A DNA stretch of 43,639 nt from a virus, in the IMG/VR virus record IMGVR_UViG_3300031951_015779, positions 1 to 43,639 of that record; one strand, given 5' to 3'. The translations under genes and the position numbers were made by a program. The notes beneath the pieces are model-generated. The model did no database searches and was not told the origin of the DNA. It saw nothing but the letters and a program-made list of their open reading frames with translations. Position 1 is the first letter of the stretch. Every line of letters begins with the position of its first letter. Shown here piece by piece: positions 36,938-43,639 of this stretch.

Positions 36938-37912
36938 TTATTTTTTATAATAATCAAACCAATAGTCAATCATTTCGTCAAGCATTGTTTCAAACGTGTA
37001 TTCAGGTTTCCAACCTAATTTTTCTCTTATTTTGGTTGAATCTCCTTTTAAATAGTCAAGTTCTTCTGGTCTTATAAATTTGTTATTCTGTACGACAAAT
37101 TTATTAAAATCTAAATTTAACTTATTAAAAACATATTGCACCATTTCTCTAACAGAGTGAGTTACCATAGTCGAAACTACAAAATCATCTGGTTCGTCAT
37201 GATTTATAATTAAATGCATAGCCTTTACATAGTCTTTAGAGTGACCCCAATCTCTATATGAATCTAAGTTACCCAATTCTAATTTATTTTTTAATCCTAA
37301 TTTAATTTCTACTGCGGTTTTAACAACTTTGTTTGTAACAAAATTTGAACCCCTACGAGGTGACTCATGATTAAAAAGAATTCCGTTACATGCGTGAAGT
37401 TTATATGCATTTCTGTAGTTTCTAACAATATTGTAACCAAAAACTTTTGAACACCCATATGGAGATACCGGAGTCATAACTGTAGTCTCTCTTTGGAACC
37501 CATCTCCATCAACAGAACTACCAAACATTTCGGAAGAACTGGCTTGGTAAAACTTAGATTTTGGACAACTTCTTCTATATGCTTCTAGTATGTTTAGTAC
37601 CCCTATAGAATTTGTTTGTACGGTAAATTGAGGAATGTCATAACTAACTCTTACGTGTGACTGGGCGGCTAAATTATATATCTCATCTGGTTGTATGTCA
37701 CTTAATAATCTTTCTAAGCTACCCTGATCTAATAAGTCACCATAGTAAACAAATATTTTATCTCTTATACCTTCAATTCTACTTTGTTGGTTTTCTGCAA
37801 CTGAATTTCTTCTAATAATACCGTGTACCTCATAACCTAGTTCTAGTAAATATTCAGCCAAATAAGACCCATCCTGACCACCAATTCCTGTAATAAACGC
37901 TTTTTTATTCAT
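36938..37912 (-). CDS. gmd: GDP-mannose 4,6-dehydratase
   Basis: 324 residues, close to the usual 350-370. The coenzyme site is AFITGIGGQDGSYLAEYLL. The block EVHGIIRRNSVAENQ, the YGDLLDQGSLERLL strand, the SSSEMFGSS motif with catalytic Ser/Glu, the YGCSK catalytic pair and HESPRRG are all present. It dehydrates GDP-mannose to GDP-4-keto-6-deoxy-mannose, the branch point for fucose, rhamnose and perosamine. It overlaps the short DegT gene by 8 bases and is followed by the GDP-fucose synthase gene 6 bases later. The phage may use both branches. Confidence 0.94.
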   Translation of the reverse strand: MNKKAFITGIGGQDGSYLAEYLLELGYEVHGIIRRNSVAENQQSRIEGIRDKIFVYYGDLLDQGSLERLLSDIQPDEIYNLAAQSHVRVSYDIPQFTVQTNSIGVLNILEAYRRSCPKSKFYQASSSEMFGSSVDGDGFQRETTVMTPVSPYGCSKVFGYNIVRNYRNAYKLHACNGILFNHESPRRGSNFVTNKVVKTAVEIKLGLKNKLELGNLDSYRDWGHSKDYVKAMHLIINHDEPDDFVVSTMVTHSVREMVQYVFNKLNLDFNKFVVQNNKFIRPEELDYLKGDSTKIREKLGWKPEYTFETMLDEMIDYWFDYYKK

Positions 37913-38510
37913 ATTTTTTAAAAATTTTCATTTTAGTTAAATCAGGCCAATCTGTAACCACCCATTTTTTTGGTGTCTGATTAATGGCTGATTGTAATTT
38001 ATTTAAACCAAGTTGTGCAACTTCTGGAGTCATATAATAATGATAACCAATAGTATCAATATTTTGATCTCTCCAAGGAATGTTAGGTACTCTACCATCA
38101 TATGACATCTTCTTCAATTTAACATAATCGTTTTCATTGTCAAGTAAAATCATACCACCGCGACCAATCGAAAGGTGTTTTTGATATTGAAAACTTAAAC
38201 ACATAAAAGTGTTAGGAATGTAACTACCCTTCCTCCAAAGTACTGCAGCATCGATTATTCTTTTATTCCCATAGTTTAAAGTGTAATAATCTTCCCACTC
38301 TTCATCTCTCCAACTCCTTTCTATTCCTAACTTTTCAGCCAAAAATGGAACTGATAGGTATGTCCTTTTAGGGACATTAATTTTTTTTTCATTAGTATGT
38401 CTTAAACACAACTCAATACCATGAGTACAACTATCCACTGCAACCGCAAATGGAGAACCAAAAAACTCAGATATTTTTTTTTCAAATTCTAAAACAACTT
38501 CAAAACTCAT
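37905..38510 (-). CDS. Short DegT/DnrJ/EryC1-type aminotransferase (large domain only)
   Basis: 201 residues, against about 370-400 for the family. It starts at the opening helix (FEKKISEFFGSPFAVAVDSC, THGIELCL), runs through the PLP-lysine motif (MCLSFQYQKHLSIGRGGMIL), and ends soon after GYHYYMTPEVAQLGLNKLQS. The C-terminal small domain is missing and there is no downstream frame for it, so this is a compact form, not a visible frameshift. The neighbours fit GDP-perosamine synthesis: Gmd makes the 4-keto-sugar, this enzyme could aminate it, and the acetyltransferase at 38500 could acylate the amine. Whether the truncated form is active is open. Confidence 0.75.
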   Translation of the reverse strand: MSFEVVLEFEKKISEFFGSPFAVAVDSCTHGIELCLRHTNEKKINVPKRTYLSVPFLAEKLGIERSWRDEEWEDYYTLNYGNKRIIDAAVLWRKGSYIPNTFMCLSFQYQKHLSIGRGGMILLDNENDYVKLKKMSYDGRVPNIPWRDQNIDTIGYHYYMTPEVAQLGLNKLQSAINQTPKKWVVTDWPDLTKMKIFKKYE

Positions 38511-39009
38511 AACCTAAAATTTTTGCATTATATAAAATTTTATTTGGGTTTATTTTCTTTACTAATTTTGCAGGATTCCCTTTATAAACTCCCCACTCTT
38601 CCGTGTCCCCAACCAATAAACTACCCGCGGCAAGAAGAACACCTCTACGAAGTGTAGACCCCGGTAAGACAATAGAATTTGTACCTATATTAGAAAACTC
38701 TTCCATTATTACCGGCTTAATTATTTGCGTTCCTTTAAGTTCTTTTGGTATCATCGCCCCGAATAACCCGGTGTCATCAAATCTGTCAGAACCACAAATA
38801 ATTCTGGCGCCAGCCATTATGTTATTAAATCCTTTACATTCAAAAATAGAATTTTTACCTCCTATTATTGTTACGTATGGTGAAATGTGGGTATAACTAC
38901 CAATTTTTATTTGAGTTGTGCAGTAAACACCTTTATCTACTGCTATATGATCCCCTAAAATCGGATCGACCTTAAACTCAACGTCTTTATGTATAAAAAC
39001 ATCATTCAT
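38500..39009 (-). CDS. Left-handed beta-helix acyltransferase (hexapeptide repeat)
   Basis: 169 residues. Repeated short turns such as IGSYTHISPYVTIIGGKNSI, IGTNSIVLPGSTLRRGVLLA and AAGSLLVGD follow the [LIV]-G-x4 hexapeptide pattern that forms a left-handed beta-helix. KGNPAKLVKK near the end is the usual C-terminal signature of sugar O- and N-acetyltransferases (YKGNPAKLV). The donor is probably acetyl-CoA. In context, it may acetylate the amino group made by the short aminotransferase. It overlaps its neighbours by 8-11 bases. Confidence 0.85.
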   Translation of the reverse strand: MNDVFIHKDVEFKVDPILGDHIAVDKGVYCTTQIKIGSYTHISPYVTIIGGKNSIFECKGFNNIMAGARIICGSDRFDDTGLFGAMIPKELKGTQIIKPVIMEEFSNIGTNSIVLPGSTLRRGVLLAAGSLLVGDTEEWGVYKGNPAKLVKKINPNKILYNAKILGYEF

Positions 39010-39418
39010 TCAAAAAAACTTTATCAAACTCTTGCCCCTCATAAGGGCCTGTTTTAAATTCATATACTAATGTTTCATCTTCTAGTATTTCATAGTTGTG
39101 ACCCCCCTCAAAAGTAAAAGAACAATCGCCTTCTTTTATAATATGGGTTTCTAATATTTTATCATCTAAATCATAAAAAAAACATTTTACCGATCCTTTT
39201 ATACACACCCAACTTTCCTGTGCAATCACATCTGTACTTCTTTTTTTCCATATATGTTTATGAGGTCTAAATGTTTTACCCTTATCCATTTTGAGTGATG
39301 CACACTGTAAAAAATGAGACTGATCAACAATATCATTTCTTCCATTTGTAAAATCTGATTTTCGATAAATAACGTGAAGTAATTTATTAGGGTGTAATTT
39401 TGAATTAATTTTTTCCAT
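39002..39418 (-). CDS. Cupin-fold sugar-modifying enzyme candidate
   Basis: 138 residues from the ATG at 39418 (MEKINSKLHP). A start at 39439 would lengthen the overlap with the methyltransferase gene. The cupin core has FRPHKHIWKKRSTDVIAQES with the H-x-H metal pair, a strand VCIKGSVKCFFYDLDDK, then EGDCSFTFEGGHNYEILEDE with a third His. Cupins in sugar clusters include ketoisomerases (FdtA type) and epimerases, but WbuC-like proteins of unknown activity are also frequent. The metal ligands are visible; the reaction is not. Confidence 0.75.
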   Translation of the reverse strand: MEKINSKLHPNKLLHVIYRKSDFTNGRNDIVDQSHFLQCASLKMDKGKTFRPHKHIWKKRSTDVIAQESWVCIKGSVKCFFYDLDDKILETHIIKEGDCSFTFEGGHNYEILEDETLVYEFKTGPYEGQEFDKVFLNE

Positions 39419-40049
39419 CTTCAATTTTTTTAGCAACACAAATCATAAAATGTTTTGGAGATATATCTTCTGATATTTCATGAGTTTCATAATTTTGGTA
39501 ATAAAAGTTCTCCACCTCAAAATAAGGTTTCATTAGATTTATAATTTTTTCTTCTTTGATGTAAAAAGTTTTGTGAAATTTCATTGAGTTTACACTTTGC
39601 TCTTGGTCGTATGGTGTTGAAAATATTAACCTCCCTGAGTCCTTTAGACTCTTATTGAAAATTTCAAATATTTTTGTAATGTCCGACTCCACAAAATGCT
39701 CAATAGTCTCAAATGAAATAATTTTATCAAATTCTTTGTTTATTTTCAAATCTAACAAATCTTTTTGTTCAAAAATAACATTTTTATATGATGAATATCT
39801 ATTTGTTATTTCATTTATAGTGTTTTCACATATGTCCACACCTAAAATTTTATCACACAGTTCGGACATCATCATAGTTCCATAACCACTACCACAAGCT
39901 AAGTCTGCAACTATATCTTGTTTATTAATAATTTTTTTAACAAATTCGTATCTTTTAAAGTGAGATTTTTGATACATATCAAAACTTTCGTAGTTCATAC
40001 TATGAAAGTTTATGTCCATTCTTTCTCCACCATTTTCTAAATTTATCAT
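39405..40049 (-). CDS. SAM-dependent methyltransferase, class I
   Basis: 214 residues. Motif I is VADLACGSGYGTMMM (about residues 47-61), the acidic end of strand 2 is LGVDICENTI, and motif II lies in FDKIISFETIEHFVESD. LIFSTPYDQEQSVNSM follows. The fold is Rossmann-like and lacks substrate-specific motifs. The start at 40049 forms an ATGA overlap with the preceding stop; an internal Met at residue 11 is an alternative. In this cluster it may methylate a sugar or glycan. Confidence 0.85.
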   Translation of the reverse strand: MINLENGGERMDINFHSMNYESFDMYQKSHFKRYEFVKKIINKQDIVADLACGSGYGTMMMSELCDKILGVDICENTINEITNRYSSYKNVIFEQKDLLDLKINKEFDKIISFETIEHFVESDITKIFEIFNKSLKDSGRLIFSTPYDQEQSVNSMKFHKTFYIKEEKIINLMKPYFEVENFYYQNYETHEISEDISPKHFMICVAKKIEDGKN

Positions 40050-40759
40050 ACTTTATGTTTATTTTTTACGTAGTTAATTTCTTTTGGAAGATTATTGTGA
40101 TCATATAATGTGCTTATTTGATGTTCATGAAATCTTCCTGTTATTAAACAGTCTTCTAAAAATAAAGGTAAACCAAATTTTTTATAAAGGGAATAGTAAT
40201 ACTCACAATCCATTAACATCACAAGGTTTTCATCAAAAAATAAATCAACTTCTTTTTTAAAACTTAAAACTGATGGTGAACTAATTGTATTAACCCCAAT
40301 TAAAATGTTTTCATTCCATTTTGGTATCATTTGCTGAAAGTATGTTTTTCCTGAGTCTTTAGTATGATTACACCCATTTACCAACCAAATACAATCATTT
40401 ATAACAAAATTGTGATTTATAATTTCTAACGCTTTTTGGTCATAAAAAAAATCATCTTGAAACATTATTTTAATAATTTCACCGTCGGCATTTTTTATGC
40501 AGTTATTTGTATTTGCCGGTCCGTTACCTAAATCTTTTTTATTTTTTACATAAATTATATCAAATTTATTAGAAAAGGTTTCACATAAGTTTTTAATTTC
40601 ATCATTTAAACTTTGATCTGAAACAACAACGTTATAATTTTTATAAGTTTGGGACTCTATTGAAACAAAAAGTTGCTCCAAAAAACTAGCACCTTTTCCG
40701 TGTTGCTCCCATGTTGGTATGCAAATGGAAATCTTTTTTGAGTTTACATTCTTATCCAT
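40046..40759 (-). CDS. Family 2 glycosyltransferase
   Basis: 237 residues. The N-terminal block KISICIPTWEQHGKGASFLE, followed by SIESQTYKNYNVVVSDQS, is typical GT-A GT2. The donor/metal motif is IKIMFQDDFFYDQKALEII (QDDF). LVNGCNHTKDSG and MLMDCEYYYSLYKKFGLPLF fit the acceptor half. It overlaps the fucosyltransferase gene by 16 bases. The donor sugar is unknown. Confidence 0.85.
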   Translation of the reverse strand: MDKNVNSKKISICIPTWEQHGKGASFLEQLFVSIESQTYKNYNVVVSDQSLNDEIKNLCETFSNKFDIIYVKNKKDLGNGPANTNNCIKNADGEIIKIMFQDDFFYDQKALEIINHNFVINDCIWLVNGCNHTKDSGKTYFQQMIPKWNENILIGVNTISSPSVLSFKKEVDLFFDENLVMLMDCEYYYSLYKKFGLPLFLEDCLITGRFHEHQISTLYDHNNLPKEINYVKNKHKV

Positions 40760-41529
40760 TCTTCGGGTATTAAATCGCTAGTGTTATGATAAGATAGATT
40801 AGGCCCAAACCACTTCAGTGGCGATATTATTTTTTTATCTTTTTTTGTGTTTAAATATGACCCCCACCAACCAAAAGTACTATTAGAAATTATGTGGTGT
40901 TGACATAAACTAATGGCGTATAAATCTAAATAATCTTCACCTAGATTGGTAAAAGTTTTTTTTGGTAAAAAATCAAAAGCCATCTTAACATAATCAAGAT
41001 CGTCACTAAAAATAATAAAGTGATTGTCTCTACCAAAAAAATCAATAGCGTCTGTGTAATATTTCATATCTTGTTGTGGATGAAAATTGGGTAAATTTAA
41101 ATAATCACCTCTTCTAACATGTATAGATATATAATTTTCTATTTTTGGTATTTTTTCTTTAATGTGATTTATTATTTCTTTTGTTGGCTCAAATAAATTT
41201 AAAATTACATCTTTATTATTTTTAAAATATTTTTCGCTTTGGTAATAACCCGACAATAGTAAATTGGTTCCAATAGTATAGTTAATTTCATTGTATGAAA
41301 AATTAGGTTCATTATATGTGATGTATGTTTCTGGCAAAACATCTATAAAATCAACATTTCTTAAAATGTTGGTTTTATATCTTTCATAATCAGGATCGTA
41401 ACCCCACCTTATAAACTCTTTAGAAAAAATGTAATCAACCTTATTATCTATTGCTAAACTTATAGTTGCTGATAATTTGAATAATACGTTACATAGCCCT
41501 CCTTGATGATTCGTTGTAATATAATTCAT
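40744..41529 (-). CDS. Alpha-1,2-fucosyltransferase (GT11)
   Basis: 261 residues. The motif ISIHVRRGDYLNLPNFHP is GT11 motif I (HxRRGDY), which binds GDP-fucose. GGLCNVLFKLSATISLAI at the N-terminus is the family's G-x-G/N-x-L/M-F block, and HHIISNSTFGWWGSYLN is the conserved C-terminal motif. It transfers L-fucose in alpha-1,2 linkage. With Gmd and fucose synthase in the same cluster, the donor supply is encoded by the phage itself. The acceptor is not known. Confidence 0.92.
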   Translation of the reverse strand: MNYITTNHQGGLCNVLFKLSATISLAIDNKVDYIFSKEFIRWGYDPDYERYKTNILRNVDFIDVLPETYITYNEPNFSYNEINYTIGTNLLLSGYYQSEKYFKNNKDVILNLFEPTKEIINHIKEKIPKIENYISIHVRRGDYLNLPNFHPQQDMKYYTDAIDFFGRDNHFIIFSDDLDYVKMAFDFLPKKTFTNLGEDYLDLYAISLCQHHIISNSTFGWWGSYLNTKKDKKIISPLKWFGPNLSYHNTSDLIPEEWIRM

Positions 41530-41530
41530 T

Positions 41531-42388
41531 TTATAATGTTTTATTTAAAATATCTATAAAGAATTTCATTCGTTCATAGAATGTATGATTTTTTATTACA
41601 TGGTTGTATCCGCTCTCGGCAATATTATTTCTTTCGATTGGGTTATTTAAATAATAAGATATTTTATCCATCAAATCGACGGGAGATTCGTAAGTAACTA
41701 AATGTTTACCCAAATCAAAAAGTTCACTGAGACCAGGAGTTTCATTAGTAATTAAAAATGTTTTACATCCCAAAGTTTCAAAAGTTCTATAATTTAAATC
41801 ATCTGAAATGTTTCTATTAAAATGTATTTTATAACTGTTGATAGAATTGACCATATCTTGCCCAATAACGAATTCATCAATTTTTAAATTATGATTATTG
41901 GAAATTTGATTTAACCAATGACCTCTATTATTTATATTACCACAAAAACCGACATCATATTTTTTTTCTATATCAAGGGGGTAAATTAAATCATCGGGGT
42001 ATGCGTTTGGAAAAAAATATGTTTTTTGATTAGTGAAGAATTTTTCGTGACCATAAACCGAATTTAAAACAATATCTATTTTGTTATTTACACAAATATT
42101 TAAATGAAGATTTAGTGCAACATGCGAATCAATAGACCAAAATAATTTTAATTTTTTAGACTTGGATAAATCTGGAACCCAATTATCTACAGGGTAATTT
42201 TCTAATAGTAAAATTACATCATGATTTTTTTCTAATTCTTCAAAAGGAGTTTTATAATTGTCATACCCTAAACCCCACACAGTAGATTCATAACCTAATT
42301 TAGTTAGTGACCTTTGTATGTTTAGAGATTCCCTGAATCTCCAGTTTTTTTCATGTCTTCCCTTTTCTTGAATGATTAAAATTTTCAA
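41531..42388 (-). CDS. CgeB-like glycosyltransferase (GT-B)
   Basis: 285 residues. The N-terminal MKILIIQEKGRHEKNWRFRE, DVILLLENYPVDNW and FWSIDSHVALNL resemble CgeB/DUF3880 proteins. The C-terminal half matches the Glyco_trans_1_2 pattern: YDVGFCGNINNRGHW, IHFNRNISDDLNYRTFETLG, then CKTFLITNETPGLSELFDLG and YNHVIKNHTFYERM. The likely job is a GT4-like sugar transfer. It lies 1 base from the fucosyltransferase gene, in the same operon. Confidence 0.85.
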   Translation of the reverse strand: MKILIIQEKGRHEKNWRFRESLNIQRSLTKLGYESTVWGLGYDNYKTPFEELEKNHDVILLLENYPVDNWVPDLSKSKKLKLFWSIDSHVALNLHLNICVNNKIDIVLNSVYGHEKFFTNQKTYFFPNAYPDDLIYPLDIEKKYDVGFCGNINNRGHWLNQISNNHNLKIDEFVIGQDMVNSINSYKIHFNRNISDDLNYRTFETLGCKTFLITNETPGLSELFDLGKHLVTYESPVDLMDKISYYLNNPIERNNIAESGYNHVIKNHTFYERMKFFIDILNKTL

Positions 42389-42389
42389 T

Positions 42390-42998
42390 TTAATTTTTTT
42401 TATAAAATTTATTACCTGTGGTTACATGTATTAGTGAGTATCCAAAATTCGATAAAATTTCTTCAGAAGAATGATCAATATTTTCAATACAAAATAAATC
42501 AATTTCAACATCGTCAAAGTTAATCCCGTTTATAATTTTTGAATCGTAACCTTCAGTATCGATACTAATAAAATCTATTTTTTTTAATGAATGTTTTTTA
42601 AACAAATCCGATGTTTTTATAAGATTAATTTTATCTTCAACAAATTCACACCCAAAATATTCTTTACATGACAAATATTGTTCTTCATGAAATGTGGATA
42701 TTTGTTCAAATTCGTCATTTTTATCTATGTAAAATGTTGCATCATTTATGGATTCGTTAGAGCATCCACAATTTTCAATGATAATATTTTTATTTTCTAA
42801 ATATAATGAACAAAGTTTTTCATAATTTTTTTTATTTGGTTCAACTAAAACCCCAACCCAACCGTTTTCCAAAAGGTATCTTGAATTAGAATTGTTTATA
42901 CCGTCAGCAGCACCAATATCTACCAAAACCTTATTTTTATTTTCGGCAAAATAGTTTATTAAGAATTCTTGTTCTTGGTATTGTGAGTAATCTTTCAT
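42390..42998 (-). CDS. FkbM family methyltransferase
   Basis: 202 residues. VLVDIGAADGINNSNSRYLL is the SAM motif. GWVGVLVEPNKKNYEKLCSL, ENKNIIIENCGCSNES and KIDFISIDTEGYDSKIINGI are hallmark FkbM blocks. FkbM enzymes O-methylate glycans or small molecules. It stands 1 base before the CgeB-like gene. The gene upstream is a second FkbM protein, not closely similar, so they likely act on different positions. Confidence 0.9.
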   Translation of the reverse strand: MKDYSQYQEQEFLINYFAENKNKVLVDIGAADGINNSNSRYLLENGWVGVLVEPNKKNYEKLCSLYLENKNIIIENCGCSNESINDATFYIDKNDEFEQISTFHEEQYLSCKEYFGCEFVEDKINLIKTSDLFKKHSLKKIDFISIDTEGYDSKIINGINFDDVEIDLFCIENIDHSSEEILSNFGYSLIHVTTGNKFYKKN

Positions 42999-43024
42999 TT
43001 TTTAGTTTTTAATATTATTTAGTT

Positions 43025-43639
43025 TTATAAAAAAATTATTTTTTTTGTTACACCATTTTCTAAATTATGGTTTAAATCATTACTACTTAACAAAGGACTT
43101 ACATTATTTGTTAATTCAAATATGTTTATATAATCTTTATGTACACAAACATGGTCCGATGGATACGTGTAATCTAAAAAATAAACTTCATAATTTAAAG
43201 ATTTTATTAATTTAAATAGTTCTGCCGACCCATACCCAAATTTGTTTAATTGAAATTCTTCAAATTCAACAACCATTATTGGTTTGTGTTTTTTTATTGT
43301 TTCTATACCTCCTTCTATAATAAATTTTTCATACCCTTGGACATCAATTTTTATCAAGTCAACTTTTTCTAAATTTATTGAATCTAGTGTTGTTACATTT
43401 ACTTCCTCACCTCCATGCCCAATACTTAAATCACCAATATTTACACCATTCATATTATAATCTATAGGTGACATTTCTTTAGTTGATTCAACATTACCAA
43501 GTGCTTGTTTATATAGAATACAATTTTCTATTTTATTTTCTTCTATGCTTAATTTTTGTATTTCATACATCAGTGTTTGAGGTTCAAAACTAAAAACTTT
43601 ATCACATAACTTAGCGGCAATTATAGAATGCCAACCATA
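43025..43639 (-). CDS. FkbM family methyltransferase, partial (N-terminus off the right edge)
   Basis: 205 open codons to the window edge. The frame continues upstream of the ATG at 43570 as GWHSIIAAKLCDKVFSFEPQ followed by TL, which is the FkbM motif I region, so that ATG is internal and the gene is cut at the edge. Further blocks are YKQALGNVEST, VDLIKIDVQGYEKFIIEGGI and KPIMVVEFEEFQL. A role in sugar O-methylation fits the cluster. A 26-base gap separates it from the next gene. Confidence 0.9.
   Translation of the reverse strand, partial: YGWHSIIAAKLCDKVFSFEPQTLMYEIQKLSIEENKIENCILYKQALGNVESTKEMSPIDYNMNGVNIGDLSIGHGGEEVNVTTLDSINLEKVDLIKIDVQGYEKFIIEGGIETIKKHKPIMVVEFEEFQLNKFGYGSAELFKLIKSLNYEVYFLDYTYPSDHVCVHKDYINIFELTNNVSPLLSSNDLNHNLENGVTKKIIFL

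Noticed and set aside
39365-39372. Minus-strand TTATTTAT word inside the cupin gene as a late promoter
   Set aside because: Lies within coding sequence with no gene start nearby; shows that the short word also occurs by chance.
1-43639. Integrated prophage or host chromosome, because of the Clp, subtilase and sugar genes
   Set aside because: No integrase, attachment repeats or bacterial housekeeping block is seen, and phage head, tail and sigma genes are spread through the window; edge genes are also known in large phages.

Overview
This window looks like part of the genome of a T4-like tailed phage (myovirus type) that infects a member of the Bacteroidota, most likely Flavobacteriia. The phage assignment rests on a packaging and head-assembly run in T4 order: large terminase, portal, prohead protease, core scaffold, major capsid protein. 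A gp5-like baseplate hub, a gp55-like sigma factor and PhoH support it. The host assignment rests on low GC, A-rich leaders without Shine-Dalgarno sequences, host-type -7 boxes (TAnnTTTG), a bS21 of Bacteroidota type, and two secreted proteins with type IX secretion (T9SS) C-terminal sorting domains. No tRNA, rRNA, CRISPR array or insertion sequence was recognised. There is no gene-free stretch longer than about 220 bases.

Layout. 1-1.2 kb: a ClpA/B-type ATPase running off the left edge, divergent from a UVR-motif protein, with two TGACA-N3-TGTCA palindromes between them. 1.3-4.3 kb: three paralogues sharing an almost identical 22-residue N-terminal tag, alternating with two convergent genes for small exported proteins. 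4.4-8 kb: KTSC protein, nucleotidyltransferase, a repeat-rich virion protein and small proteins. 8-18 kb: packaging and head genes, with a bS21 gene inserted on the opposite strand. 18.3-23 kb: a secreted subtilase, a large secreted multi-domain protein and a frameshifted membrane protein. 23-31.7 kb: two more tagged proteins, then tail/baseplate genes on the minus strand. 31.7-43.6 kb, all minus: sigma factor, glycosyltransferases, dead HAD protein, PhoH, and a sugar cluster (Gmd, GDP-fucose synthase, short DegT aminotransferase, acetyltransferase, cupin, methyltransferases, fucosyltransferase) running off the right edge.

How it fits together. An ATATTTAT-like word sits just upstream of most structural genes on both strands and is the best candidate for the late promoter read by the gp55-like sigma factor. 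The N-terminal tags end in (I/L)-x-E, the cleavage signature of the T4 prohead protease. A gp21-like protease is encoded here, and the capsid protein has the same signature at residue 60. I infer that at least five proteins are capsid-targeted cargo, packed in the head and cut free on maturation, like the T4 internal proteins. A second export route appears to use the host: the subtilase and its neighbour carry signal peptides and T9SS sorting domains. The sugar cluster probably makes GDP-fucose and an amino sugar to decorate the virion or the host surface.
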